Part shown: positions 8,433-16,629 of the stretch, in pieces
Numbering within the stretch: position 1 is the first letter of the stretch
Layout: each line of letters starts with the position of its first letter
Source: SCTD01 sp963784675
GTDB lineage: Bacteria > Actinomycetota > Actinomycetes > Mycobacteriales > SCTD01
Assembly (NCBI GenBank): GCA_963784675.1
Contig: CAWASE010000002.1
Location: 248,001 to 312,000 of the forward strand
DNA length: 64,000 nt
Direction: 5' to 3'
The notes under the pieces: model-generated
Seen by the model: only the letters and a program-made list of their open reading frames with translations
Databases searched by the model: none
What the model was told of the DNA's origin: nothing
Position numbers and translations under genes: made by a program

Positions 8433-8717
8433 TCAGACGTCGAGGTAGTGCTCGACCGCCGGGGGCGCCGCGAAGTGCGGCCCGATCAGGGCGCGCCAGC
8501 GTCCGAAGCGCTCGCTGGCGCGAAAGCCCTCATGATCGGCGAGCTCGTCCCACTCGACCAGCAGCACGAACCTTGACGGCGACTCGACCCCACGCGTCAT
8601 CCGGACCGAGCGGCAGCCGGGGCTGTCGGCGACCTGGGTGCGGGCCTCGCCGTAGGCCTCGGTGAAAGCCTGCTCGGCACCGGGGGTGACCTCGATGACC
8701 GCGATCTCCAGCACCAT
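8433..8717 (-). CDS. Antibiotic biosynthesis monooxygenase (ABM) domain protein
   Basis: A 94-residue ferredoxin-like dimeric alpha+beta protein: MVLEIAVIEVTPG, then PGCRSVRMTRG and FVLLVEWDELADHEGFRAS. This is the ABM layout shared by quinol monooxygenases (YgiN) and heme-degrading enzymes; no heme-ligand pattern is obvious, so the reaction is open. The ATG has a TACGCT box 6 nt upstream and no Shine-Dalgarno, which fits a leaderless start. It is divergent from the next gene. Confidence 0.8.
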   Translation of the reverse strand: MVLEIAVIEVTPGAEQAFTEAYGEARTQVADSPGCRSVRMTRGVESPSRFVLLVEWDELADHEGFRASERFGRWRALIGPHFAAPPAVEHYLDV

Positions 8718-8723
8718 GGGGGG

Positions 8724-8729
8724 AGCGTA
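8724..8729 (-). promoter_or_regulatory. -10 box TACGCT, leaderless type
   Basis: TACGCT on the minus strand, 6 nt before the ATG of the ABM gene. Confidence 0.6.
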
Positions 8730-8769
8730 CGCAGCGGTCGCTGCGAGCGCGCGCCCGAGCGGCGCGACG

Positions 8770-8775
8770 TAGCCT
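8770..8775 (+). promoter_or_regulatory. -10 box TAGCCT, leaderless type
   Basis: TAGCCT, 6 nt before the GTG of the membrane protein at 8782; no Shine-Dalgarno is present. It lies about 40 bp from the opposing box at 8724-8729, so this is a compact divergent promoter pair. Confidence 0.6.
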
Positions 8776-8781
8776 GCGCAC

Positions 8782-9463
8782 GTGGTCGACCCCCAGCCAG
8801 TACCCGTCCTGGACCGCCTCGACGACCGGGGGCAGCGGCCGGCCCGGTTCGGTCTGCGCACGGTCGGACGCGGCCTGCTGGTGGCTCTGCCGGCCTTCCT
8901 GGTCGCCGCCATCGGCACGACCCATCCGCTGTTCCTCACCGCCGCGACGGCGCACAGCTGGCGGACGGGCCACCTGCTGCTGCTGCCCGGCTTCCCGCTG
9001 GTCGCCGTCGCCGTCTGGGTGGTGCTGCGCGGCGAGCGCGGTCCCGCTGCGTGGGGCGCGCGCGGGCTGGCCGTCGCCTACAGCGTCCTGTACGGCGCGC
9101 TGGACTCGATCGCCGGCATCGGGGCGCCCGAGCTGTTCCTACGGCTCCCGCGCGACGCGCCCCGGCCGCGCATCGAGGACCTGTTCTTCATCGGCGACCA
9201 GCTGGGCGCGCTCGGCGTCTACAGCCTGGCCGGGGCCACGCTGCTCGCCGCCGTCGTGGTCTTCCGGCGCACCCGCAACCCGCTGGCTCCGGTGGGGGGC
9301 GTGCTGGCCGCGCTGTGCTGCTACCCGTTCCTGCTGCTACCACGTGTTCCCGCCGCGGGGCGTGCTGGCCATGGTGGGTATCGGCCTGGGCCTAGCCCTG
9401 CTCGAGATGGGACGGACGCCGCTGCGCGCAGCCGCGCCGGCGAAGGTCACGACAGGAGCTTGA
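8782..9463 (+). CDS. DUF998-like integral membrane protein, apparent frameshift
   Basis: Hydrophobic helices fall at about residues 30-50 (LLVALPAFLVAAIGTTHPLF), 60-80, 95-112, 145-165 and 172-185, with THPLF and a GDQLGALGVYSL segment as in DUF998-type proteins. The uninterrupted frame runs to 9483 but its last 40 residues are Arg/Pro-rich. If one base is dropped near 9335, the frame continues YHVFPPRGVLAMVGIGLGLALLEMG, an obvious last membrane helix, and stops at 9463 (about 226 residues). I take the shifted reading as the true one. Function unknown. Its end overlaps the convergent gene by 17 nt. Confidence 0.7.
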
Positions 9464-9701
9464 AGAGCTCTCCCGGCCCGTAGGTCAGGCAGACGCCGCC
9501 GGCGGTCGCGCTGGTGAGCATGGTGATGATGACGACGGCGGAGACGCGTCGCCAGCGAGCCTGGGGGCCGCCCATCGGCGGCGGCATGTAGGAGCCCGGC
9601 AGCAACGTCGTGCGCCCCTCGGCCAGGGTGGTCCAGTGCGGATCGGGCTCGGCGTCGGCGGGCACGGCGGGCACCTGGTCGTACTCGGTCCGGTAGGTCA
9701 C
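9447..9701 (-). CDS. Small single-pass membrane protein
   Basis: An 84-residue protein with a charged, Pro-rich N-terminal half, a WRR stop, and one membrane helix near the C-terminus (VSAVVIITMLTSATAGGVC). It reads in one frame and has a GTG start with a TAGGTT box exactly 6 nt upstream, which supports it as a real gene. I do not recognise it. Confidence 0.6.
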   Translation of the reverse strand: MTYRTEYDQVPAVPADAEPDPHWTTLAEGRTTLLPGSYMPPPMGGPQARWRRVSAVVIITMLTSATAGGVCLTYGPGELFKLLS

Positions 9702-9707
9702 CCCCGC

Positions 9708-9713
9708 AACCTA
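9708..9713 (-). promoter_or_regulatory. -10 box TAGGTT, leaderless type
   Basis: TAGGTT, 6 nt before the GTG at 9701. Its first three bases are also the TAG stop of the upstream oxidase gene, so stop and promoter overlap. Confidence 0.55.
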
Positions 9714-10706
9714 CGCCCGAGGAACGGTCCCGACCAGGCGGCGGACGGCAGCGAGATCGGCGGCCCCGGCCAGCCCCAGCTGGTGGGCCAGGTCGCGGGT
9801 CAGGGCCTCCAGGCACGCCTGCACCCCGTCGGCGCCTCCGGCGGCCAGCGCCCACAGGACCGGTCTGCCGACGAGCACGGCGTCAGCGCCGAGCGCCAGC
9901 GCGCACAGCACGTCCAGACCGCTGCGCAGCCCGCCGTCGACGAGCACCGGGCCCCGGCCGGCGACGGCGGCGACGACGCCCGGCAGGGCGCCGGCGGTCG
10001 CGACGGCCCGGTCCAGCTGGCGCCCGCCGTGGTTGCTGACGATCACGCCGGCGGCACCCGCGTCGAGGCACTCGGTCGCGTCGTCCGGGTGCAGCACACC
10101 CTTGACGAGCACGGGCAGGCCGGTGCGCCGCCGCAGCTCTTCGACGACCGACAGGGTCGCGGTCGGGTCCTGGACGTCGCCGAGAGCGTGCACCTGGCCG
10201 GTCAGGCGGGCTCGGGCCGGGGCCGTCCGGGCGCCGAGCCACGGCACGTCGCCGGTGAGCACGATCGCCGTCGCGCCGGCCCCGGCGGCCGCCTCCGCGG
10301 CCCGCCAGGTGAGCTCGCGGTCCTGCAGCACGTAGCTCTGGTGCCAGCACGGGCCGGCCACGACCTGCTCGGGCGAACGGGTGGCTCGGGCGGAGAGCAC
10401 CAGCAGGCTGCCTGCCCGCGCCGCACCGAGCGCCGTCGCGCGCTCGGCGTCCGGGTGGGCCAGCCCGTGGGCGGCCGTCGGGGCCACCAGCACGGGCGTG
10501 CGCAGCACGCTGCCGAGCAGGGTGAGCGAGGTGTCGACCGCCGCCACGTCGCGCAGCACCCGGGGCAGCAGCCGGACGTCGTCCCAGGCCCGCTCGGCCT
10601 CGGCGAGGGTCCGTCCAGCGCCCGCGCCACCGGCGAAGTACGCGACGACGTCGGGGGCCAGCAGCTCGCGGGCCCGGCGCTGCTGGTCGAGGAGCAGGGG
10701 GAGCAC
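9711..10706 (-). CDS. FMN-dependent alpha-hydroxy-acid oxidase/dehydrogenase
   Basis: A TIM-barrel flavoenzyme of the lactate/glycolate oxidase family, oxidising a 2-hydroxy acid to a 2-oxo acid. The signature SNHGGRQLD holds the catalytic His and Arg, and VDGGLRSGLDVLCALALGADAVLVGRP forms the phosphate-binding end of the barrel. YFAGGAG near the N-terminus is also typical. I prefer the GTG at 10706 (331 residues) because a TAGCGT box lies 7 nt upstream and the distance to YFAGG then matches the family; an ATG at 10736 would add 10 residues. It is divergent from the patatin gene. The substrate (lactate, glycolate, mandelate or other) is open. Confidence 0.88.
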   Translation of the reverse strand: MLPLLLDQQRRARELLAPDVVAYFAGGAGAGRTLAEAERAWDDVRLLPRVLRDVAAVDTSLTLLGSVLRTPVLVAPTAAHGLAHPDAERATALGAARAGSLLVLSARATRSPEQVVAGPCWHQSYVLQDRELTWRAAEAAAGAGATAIVLTGDVPWLGARTAPARARLTGQVHALGDVQDPTATLSVVEELRRRTGLPVLVKGVLHPDDATECLDAGAAGVIVSNHGGRQLDRAVATAGALPGVVAAVAGRGPVLVDGGLRSGLDVLCALALGADAVLVGRPVLWALAAGGADGVQACLEALTRDLAHQLGLAGAADLAAVRRLVGTVPRA

Positions 10707-10713
10707 CTCGCGC

Positions 10714-10719
10714 ACGCTA
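10714..10719 (-). promoter_or_regulatory. -10 box TAGCGT, leaderless type
   Basis: TAGCGT on the minus strand, 7 nt before the GTG at 10706. It decides the start of the oxidase and leaves a short divergent promoter region for the patatin gene at 10746. Confidence 0.5.
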
Positions 10720-10745
10720 CTGCGGGGACCGACCATGCTGGACCC

Positions 10746-11777
10746 ATGACCGAGCCGACAGCCGCACCGACGCAGGGGCCTTCCGTCCCGCCCCTGCGCG
10801 CCGACCTCGTCCTGGAAGGTGGAGGGGTCAAAGGCATCGGCCTCGTCGGTGCCGTCGACGCCCTGGCGACAGCCGGGTACCGCTTCCCGCGGGTGGCCGG
10901 CTCGTCGGCCGGCGCGATCGTGGCCAGCCTCGTCGCCGCGCTGCAGCACGCCGGCGAGCCGCTGTCCTCCCTCGGCGACATCGTGCGGACCGTCGACTAC
11001 CGCCGCTTCCGCGACCACTCCGGCCTCGGCCGGGTGCCGGGCGTGGGGTCGCTGCTGAACCTGCTGGCGCACGACGGGCTCTACGACGGCGCCTACCTGG
11101 AGCAGTTCTTGACCGGCGCGCTCGGGAAGCTGGGAGTACGCACCTTCGGTGACCTGCGCCTTGCCCCCGGCGACGAAGCCGGCCAGGGGGTGCGCCCGGG
11201 TCGCGACTACTCGCTCGTCGTCACGGTGTCGGACCTGTCGCGCCGCCGGCTGGTCCGGCTGCCGTGGGACCTGCCGGAGTACGGCCTGGACGACCTGTCC
11301 GTCGCGCGGGCCGTGCGGGCCAGCGCCGCCATCCCGTTCTTCTTCCGGCCGGTCCACCAGGACAGTCCCGGCGGCACCGCCACCTGGGTCGACGGTGGCC
11401 TGCTCAGCAACTTCCCGATCGGCCTGTTCGACCGCGCCGACAGCATCGACCCGCGCTGGCCGACGTTCGGCGTCCGGCTCACGACCCGCCCGCCGACGAC
11501 GCCGACGACGTACCGGGTGCGGGGGCCGCTGGCGATCGGCCTCGCGGCGCTCGACGTGCTGCTCACCGACCAGGGCAGCTCCTACCTGGACGACCCGTGC
11601 ACGGTGGTGCGCACCGTGTTCGTGCCGACCGACGGGGTCTCGGTCGTCGACTTCGACCTGGACGCCGCGACGACCGAACGCCTGTTCCGCAGCGGCCAGG
11701 ACGCCGGCACCCGGTTCCTGAGGACGTGGGACTTCGACGCCTACCGCGCCGGTTGCCGCGCGCCGACGACGTCCTGA
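10746..11777 (+). CDS. Patatin-like phospholipase
   Basis: A 343-residue serine lipase-type hydrolase. The oxyanion motif is GGGVKG (about residue 27), the nucleophile is in GSSAG (about 54-58), and the dyad Asp is in VDGGLLSNFP (about 212). No signal peptide is seen, so it likely acts on membrane lipids from inside. The family cleaves acyl chains from phospholipids. The ATG is only 40 nt from the preferred start of the divergent oxidase, so the promoters must be shared or overlapping. A CATGCT 6 nt upstream may be its -10 box. Confidence 0.9.
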   Translation: MTEPTAAPTQGPSVPPLRADLVLEGGGVKGIGLVGAVDALATAGYRFPRVAGSSAGAIVASLVAALQHAGEPLSSLGDIVRTVDYRRFRDHSGLGRVPGVGSLLNLLAHDGLYDGAYLEQFLTGALGKLGVRTFGDLRLAPGDEAGQGVRPGRDYSLVVTVSDLSRRRLVRLPWDLPEYGLDDLSVARAVRASAAIPFFFRPVHQDSPGGTATWVDGGLLSNFPIGLFDRADSIDPRWPTFGVRLTTRPPTTPTTYRVRGPLAIGLAALDVLLTDQGSSYLDDPCTVVRTVFVPTDGVSVVDFDLDAATTERLFRSGQDAGTRFLRTWDFDAYRAGCRAPTTS

Positions 11778-11790
11778 GACCGCCGGGGCG

Positions 11791-12621
11791 TCAGGGCCGG
11801 AGCCAGGCAGCCGACCCGGCCAGCCAGGCGCCGGTCGCCGCCCAGCGTCCCAGGGGCCGGAAGCGCTCGAGGTCGCCGACCTCCCGGCACAGCCAGCCGT
11901 CCAGCACCGGCGGGCGGGGACGAGGACCCAGCAGCGGCAGCACCTGCGCGGCGGCGTAGGGCCCGAGGCCCGGGAGGGTCCGCACGGCGGTGAGCACGTC
12001 GGCGTCCGGCAGGTCAGGGTCGAGCCACGCCTGCACGTCCAGGCCCCCAGCGATCCGGCCGGCCATCGTCAGCAGGTGCGGCGTCCGGTAGCCCCAGCCG
12101 GTAGGCGCAGGCAGCTCCAGCACCTGCTCGGGCGACGGGAACGCGCCGTCGCCCACCAGGGCGCGAAGCATCGCCTGCGTGCTGCGGTAGGACGTGTTCG
12201 TCGCCGCGAGGGCGCCCACCAGGTCCTGCCAGACGGTGGGGGAGCGCAGCAGCCGACCGGCGCCGGCCGCCCGCACCCACGCGAGCTCGGGCAGCCGGTC
12301 GCAGGCGTCGTGCAGCTCGGTGAGGTCGTCGTCCAGGCCCAGGACGTGGCGCAGCGTCGCGACGTCGGGCGCCTTGCCGTCGAAGGTGACGCCGAGGTCG
12401 GCGTCGACGGTGACCGGACGCGGGAGCCGCAGGTGCAGGCGGCCGTCCCAGCCCGTCGGCGCGAGGCCGCAGCCGCCGTGCGCGAGCGCCACCGTCGCGA
12501 GCGTGAAACCGGCCGGCGCGGACAGCTGCAACCGGCCTGGGCCGCGCGCAGCGTGCACCTCGCCCAGCGGGACCCCGTCGTGGCGTGCGGCCCGTAGCAG
12601 CGCGGCTGCCTGCGCCCCCAT
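11791..12621 (-). CDS. HhH-GPD DNA glycosylase family protein
   Basis: A 276-residue protein with an AlkA-like N-terminal half and a helix-hairpin-helix in TLPGLGPYAAAQVLPLLG (about 217-234), followed by an Asp (PVLDGWLCREV) in the place of the catalytic aspartate. WQDLVGALAATNTSY is the usual entry to the glycosylase domain. It is expected to excise damaged bases. It is separate from the AlkA domain fused to Ada. A TAGGGT box 7 nt before the ATG marks a leaderless start, and it is divergent from a MutT gene, so the pair may guard against oxidised or alkylated purines. Confidence 0.82.
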   Translation of the reverse strand: MGAQAAALLRAARHDGVPLGEVHAARGPGRLQLSAPAGFTLATVALAHGGCGLAPTGWDGRLHLRLPRPVTVDADLGVTFDGKAPDVATLRHVLGLDDDLTELHDACDRLPELAWVRAAGAGRLLRSPTVWQDLVGALAATNTSYRSTQAMLRALVGDGAFPSPEQVLELPAPTGWGYRTPHLLTMAGRIAGGLDVQAWLDPDLPDADVLTAVRTLPGLGPYAAAQVLPLLGPRPRPPVLDGWLCREVGDLERFRPLGRWAATGAWLAGSAAWLRP

Positions 12622-12628
12622 GCGGCAG

Positions 12629-12634
12629 ACCCTA
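12629..12634 (-). promoter_or_regulatory. -10 box TAGGGT, leaderless type
   Basis: TAGGGT on the minus strand, 7 nt before the ATG of the HhH-GPD glycosylase gene. Confidence 0.6.
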
Positions 12635-12646
12635 ACCAGCCGCCCC

Positions 12647-12652
12647 TACAGT
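12647..12652 (+). promoter_or_regulatory. -10 box TACAGT, leaderless type
   Basis: TACAGT, 6 nt before the GTG of the MutT gene. With the box at 12629-12634 it forms a divergent pair in a 37-nt intergenic gap. Confidence 0.6.
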
Positions 12653-12658
12653 CGCCGG

Positions 12659-13087
12659 GTGCACCTGCAGCGCGTCGTCGGGGCCGCGATCGTCCGGGAC
12701 GGACGGGTGCTCGCCTCCCGACGCACCGAACCGCCGCGGCTGGCCGGCCGGTGGGAGTTCCCCGGCGGCAAGGTCGATCCCGGCGAGAGCGACGTTCAGG
12801 CGCTGCACCGCGAGCTCGCGGAGGAGCTGCAGGTGCAGGTGCAGGTGCTGGGACGGCTGGGGCAAGACCTGCCGATCCCGCCCTCGGCCGTGCTGGCCGT
12901 CTTCGTCTGCCGCCTGCAGACCGGCGAGCCGGCGCTGGTCGACCACGACGAGCACCGTTGGCTCACGGTGGACGAGCTGTTCGACGTCCCGTGGATCGAG
13001 GTCGACCTGCCGCTGGTCGCCGCGCTGGAGCCGCACCTGCGCGCGTCCCTGCCTGACACAGAGCCTCGGCCCCGCAACGAGCCGTAG
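12659..13087 (+). CDS. mutT: MutT/NUDIX hydrolase (8-oxo-dGTP diphosphatase-like)
   Basis: A 142-residue NUDIX protein. The Nudix box runs GGKVDPGESDVQALHRELAEEL, with the catalytic REL-AEE; the usual Gly after EE-x is Gln here. WEFPGGK and the short length are typical of MutT, which clears oxidised dGTP from the nucleotide pool. The GTG at 12659 gives VHLQRVVGAAIV at the N-terminus, as in MutT, and is supported by the TACAGT box 6 nt upstream. The divergent glycosylase gene suggests a shared repair role. Confidence 0.88.
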   Translation: MHLQRVVGAAIVRDGRVLASRRTEPPRLAGRWEFPGGKVDPGESDVQALHRELAEELQVQVQVLGRLGQDLPIPPSAVLAVFVCRLQTGEPALVDHDEHRWLTVDELFDVPWIEVDLPLVAALEPHLRASLPDTEPRPRNEP

Positions 13088-13156
13088 GGCGAAGGGCGCG
13101 ACCGCGGCTGCGTGCGCGCAGGGCTCGAGCCGTTGGACGGGCACCGGCGGACCGGC

Positions 13157-13909
13157 TCAGGGCTTGCGGCGACCGATCTTGCTGCCCAACCACACCAGCG
13201 GGTCGTAGCGCCGGTCGACCACGCGCTCCTTCATCGGGATCAGGGCGTTGTCGGTGATGTGGATCTGCTCCGGGCAGACCTCGGTGCAGCACTTGGTGAT
13301 GTTGCACATGCCCAGGCCGTGCTCGTCGACCGCCGCGGCCTTGCGGTCGACGGTGTCCAGCGGGTGCATGTCGAGCTCGGCCAGCCGCATCAGGAAGCGC
13401 GGCCCGGAGAAGGCGGTCTTGTTCTCCTCGTGGTCACGGATGACGTGGCAGGTGTCCTGGCACAGGAAGCACTCGATGCACTTGCGGAACTCCTGCGAGC
13501 GCTCGACGTCGATCTGCTGCATCCGGTGCGAGCCGTCCTTCTCCCGCGGAGCAGGCGTGAACGGCGTGATCTGGGCGGCCTTCTCGTAGTTGTAGGAGAC
13601 GTCGGTGACCAGGTCGCGGATAACCGGGAAGGTGCGCATCGGGGTGACGGTGACGACCTCGCCCTCGGCGAACGTGCTCATCCGGGTCAGGCACATCAGG
13701 CGCGGACGGCCGTTGATCTCGGCGCTGCACGAGCCGCACTTGCCGGCCTTGCAGTTCCAGCGCACCGCGAGGTCGGGCGTCTGGGTGGCCTGCAGCCGGT
13801 GGATGACGTCGAGCACCACCTCACCGTCGTTGGCCTCGACGGCGAAGTCCTTCAGCTCACCGCCGGCGGCGTCGCCCCGCCACACGCGCAGCTTGGCCAG
13901 GTAGCTCAT
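13157..13909 (-). CDS. sdhB: Succinate dehydrogenase/fumarate reductase iron-sulfur subunit
   Basis: A 250-residue subunit passing electrons from the flavin to the membrane. The N-terminal 2Fe-2S ferredoxin domain has Cys53, Cys58, Cys61 and Cys73 (CKAGKCGSC ... C). The C-terminal domain has two CxxCxxCxxxC-type sets, CIECFLCQDTC (144-154) and CNITKCCTEVCP (202-213), for the 3Fe-4S and 4Fe-4S clusters. ATG overlaps the sdhA stop in an ATGA. It is last in sdhC-sdhA-sdhB, the order and type of mycobacterial Sdh1 (Rv0249c-Rv0247c). It converges on mutT. Confidence 0.95.
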   Translation of the reverse strand: MSYLAKLRVWRGDAAGGELKDFAVEANDGEVVLDVIHRLQATQTPDLAVRWNCKAGKCGSCSAEINGRPRLMCLTRMSTFAEGEVVTVTPMRTFPVIRDLVTDVSYNYEKAAQITPFTPAPREKDGSHRMQQIDVERSQEFRKCIECFLCQDTCHVIRDHEENKTAFSGPRFLMRLAELDMHPLDTVDRKAAAVDEHGLGMCNITKCCTEVCPEQIHITDNALIPMKERVVDRRYDPLVWLGSKIGRRKP

Positions 13910-15702
13910 GCAGTCTCCTCGAACAGCGTCGCGAGCTCGGCGGGCATCACCGGCAACGGCTTGATCGTCAACGCGACAGCGTCGCCGTCGGCGGTGCAGA
14001 TGACGTTGCGGGCCCCCCAGGTGGGGTCGGGGCCGGGGAAGTCGTCGCGGGTGTGGCCGCCCCGGCTCTCCTGCCGGGCCAGCGCCGCGCGAGCGATGCA
14101 CTCGCTGACCCGCAGCATGTGCGGCAGGTCCAGCGCGAGGTGCCAGCCGGGGTTGTACTGCCGGTGCCCCTCGACGGTGAGCGCTGCGGCGCGCACCTTG
14201 AGCGCCTCGATCGACACCAGTGCCTTCTCGATCTCGCCGGCCTTGCGGATGATGCCGACGAGGTCGTTCATCGTCTGCTGCAGGTCGTGCTGGATCGTGT
14301 AGGGGTTCTCGCCGCCCTCGCGCTCGAACGGCGCCAGCGCCGCCTTGCCGGCCTCGGTGAGCTGCTCCTCGCGCAGCGGGGTCCGAGCGGTCCCGGCGGC
14401 GAACAGCGCCGATGCGGTGCCGGCCCGCCGTCCGAAGACCAGCAGGTCCGACAGCGAGTTGCCGCCGAGCCGGTTGGAGCCGTGCATCCCGCCCGCGACC
14501 TCGCCGGCGGCGAACAACCCCGGCACGACCGCCGCTGCGGTGTCCGGCTCGACCTCGACCCCGCCCATGACGTAGTGGCAGGTCGGACCGACCTCCATGG
14601 CCTCGGTCGTGATGTCGACCTCGGCCAGCTCCATGAACTGGTGGTACATCGACGGCAGGCGCTTCTTGACGTACTCGGCGCTGCGGCGCGAGGCGATGTC
14701 CAGGAACACCCCGCCGTGCGGCGACCCGCGGCCCGCCTTCACCTCGCTGTTGATGGCGCGCGCCACCTCGTCGCGGGGCAGCAGCTCCGGCGGGCGTCGG
14801 TTGTTCTTCTTGTCGTCGTACCAGCGGTCGGCCTCCTCGATCGACTCCGCCGTCTCCTTGCGGAAGTACTCGGGGATGTAGTCGAACATGAAGCGCTCGC
14901 CCTCGGAGTTCTTCAGCACCCCGCCGTCGCCGCGCACCGACTCCGTCACCAGGATGCCGCGCACGCTCGGAGGCCAGACCATCCCCGTCGGGTGGAACTG
15001 GACGAACTCCATGTTGACCAGGGACGCCCCGGCCGACAGCGCGAGCGAGTGGCCGTCGCCGGTGTACTCCCAGGAGTTCGACGTCACCTTGTAGGACTTG
15101 CCGATGCCGCCGGTGGCCAGCACGACCGACGGCGCCGAGAAGGCCAGGAAGCGGCCGGACTCGCGCCAGTAGCCGAAGGCGCCGTTGATGCTGCCGTCCT
15201 CGGCGGTGAGCAGCTTGGTGACCGTGCACTCCATGTAGACGTCGATACCGAGCGCGACGGTGCGCTGCTGCAGGGTGCGGATCAGCTCGAGCCCGGTGCG
15301 GTCGCCGACGTGGGCGAGCCGGGCATAGCGGTGGCCGCCGAAGTCGCGCTGGGAGATAAGCCCCTCGGGGGTGCGGTCGAACAGCGCGCCCCAGTCCTCG
15401 AGCTCGCGGACCCGGTCGGGCGCCTCCTGCGCGTGCAGCTGCGCCATGCGCCAGTGGTTGAGCATCTTCCCGCCGCGCATCGTGTCGCGGAAGTGCACCT
15501 TCCAGTTGTCGTCGGAGTACACGTTGCCCATGGCCGCGGCGATGCCGCCCTCGGCCATGACCGTGTGCGCCTTGCCCAGCAGGGACTTGCAGACGACCGC
15601 GGTGCGTGCGCCCTGCGCCTGCGCCTCGATCGCTGCCCGCAGCCCCGCCCCGCCGGCGCCGATGACCACGACGTCGTACTCGTGCTGTTCCAGCTCGGAC
15701 AA
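13906..15702 (-). CDS. sdhA: Succinate dehydrogenase/fumarate reductase flavoprotein subunit
   Basis: A 598-residue FAD subunit oxidising succinate to fumarate. The dinucleotide fold starts VVVIGAGGAGLRAA. The His expected to bind FAD covalently is His46 in KAHTVMAEGG. Substrate-site segments MEFVQFHPTG and GGVEVEPDTAAAVVPGLFAAGE are present. The start is a TTG at 15702, chosen because AGGGAG lies 5-6 nt upstream and it follows the sdhC stop by 8 nt. It acts on the cytoplasmic face of the membrane with SdhB and SdhC in the citric acid cycle and respiratory chain. Confidence 0.95.
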   Translation of the reverse strand: MSELEQHEYDVVVIGAGGAGLRAAIEAQAQGARTAVVCKSLLGKAHTVMAEGGIAAAMGNVYSDDNWKVHFRDTMRGGKMLNHWRMAQLHAQEAPDRVRELEDWGALFDRTPEGLISQRDFGGHRYARLAHVGDRTGLELIRTLQQRTVALGIDVYMECTVTKLLTAEDGSINGAFGYWRESGRFLAFSAPSVVLATGGIGKSYKVTSNSWEYTGDGHSLALSAGASLVNMEFVQFHPTGMVWPPSVRGILVTESVRGDGGVLKNSEGERFMFDYIPEYFRKETAESIEEADRWYDDKKNNRRPPELLPRDEVARAINSEVKAGRGSPHGGVFLDIASRRSAEYVKKRLPSMYHQFMELAEVDITTEAMEVGPTCHYVMGGVEVEPDTAAAVVPGLFAAGEVAGGMHGSNRLGGNSLSDLLVFGRRAGTASALFAAGTARTPLREEQLTEAGKAALAPFEREGGENPYTIQHDLQQTMNDLVGIIRKAGEIEKALVSIEALKVRAAALTVEGHRQYNPGWHLALDLPHMLRVSECIARAALARQESRGGHTRDDFPGPDPTWGARNVICTADGDAVALTIKPLPVMPAELATLFEETA

Positions 15703-15710
15703 CGTTCTCC

Positions 15711-16517
15711 CTAGAAGAAGGTCAGGTCGGTCAGCGTGCCGGTGGCCACCAGCCGGACGTACAGGTCGGTGAGGGCGACGAACACCAGCGACACCCAGGC
15801 CAGCTGCATGTGCCGGCCGTTAAGCCGCGACACCAGCACCCAGAACCGGTAGCGGACCGGGTGCTTGGAGAAGTGGGTCAGCTTGCCGCCCAGGATGTGC
15901 CGGCAGGAGTGGCACGACAGCGAGTAGGCCCACAGCAGGGCGGCGTTGACGACCAGAACCAGCGTGCCGAGCCCCATGTGGAACCACTCGCCCTCGCCGT
16001 TGCGGAAGGCGACGACGGCGTCGTAGGTGAGGATGAGGTTGAAGACCAGGCCGGCATAGAAGAAGTAGCGGTGCAGGTTCTGACCCAGCAGCGGGAAGCG
16101 GGTCTCGCCGCTGTAGGTCTTGTGCGGCTCGGCCACCGCGCAGGCGGGTGGTGAGAGCCAGAACGCGCGGTAGTAGGCCTTGCGGTAGTAGTAGCAGGTG
16201 AGCCGGAAGCCCAGCGGCACGATGAGGATGTAGAGCGCGGGCGACAGGAACGACGGCCCGTCGAACAGCTTGGGGAAGGTGTCGCCCTCGCAGGCGTCCA
16301 GGATGCAGGGCGAGTAGAACGGGCTGATGTAGGGCTCGGCGAAGTAGTGCGCGTTCTCGAACGCCCGCGCCGTCGAGTAGGCGATGAAGCTCACCAGCAC
16401 CGCGACGGTGATCAGCGGCTGGAGCCACCAGCGGTCGGTACGCAGCGTCCGCTCGGCGATGGACGCGCGCGGACCGGGGGCCGACGCGGACCGCGGCGGC
16501 TCGGCAGTGGTGGTCAC
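15711..16517 (-). CDS. sdhC: Succinate dehydrogenase membrane anchor (Sdh1 type)
   Basis: A 268-residue membrane subunit with five hydrophobic helices (about 30-50, 91-110, 151-171, 180-201, 238-260). It is a single large anchor rather than the small SdhC plus SdhD pair. It matches the mycobacterial Sdh1 anchor (Rv0249c type). A Cys/His cluster CHSCRH at 202-207 sits at the end of helix 4; the mycobacterial complex has been reported to carry a membrane-embedded Rieske-type cluster, and these residues could be ligands here (inference). GTG start with AGGAGG about 8 nt upstream. First gene of the sdh operon. Confidence 0.92.
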   Translation of the reverse strand: MTTTAEPPRSASAPGPRASIAERTLRTDRWWLQPLITVAVLVSFIAYSTARAFENAHYFAEPYISPFYSPCILDACEGDTFPKLFDGPSFLSPALYILIVPLGFRLTCYYYRKAYYRAFWLSPPACAVAEPHKTYSGETRFPLLGQNLHRYFFYAGLVFNLILTYDAVVAFRNGEGEWFHMGLGTLVLVVNAALLWAYSLSCHSCRHILGGKLTHFSKHPVRYRFWVLVSRLNGRHMQLAWVSLVFVALTDLYVRLVATGTLTDLTFF

Positions 16518-16629
16518 GCGGGGGTCCTCCTGCGGACGGGGGTGGGGGGCGGGCTCACGACGGACGTAACCTCACGGGACCTCACGACCGGCAGCTCACG
16601 TCCGGTAGGACGTCACGGCTGACAAGCCC

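Noticed and set aside
10735..10749. Four-codon ORF (MLDP) overlapping the patatin ATG in an ATGA
   Set aside because: Too short to distinguish from chance, and its start lies inside the likely divergent promoter.
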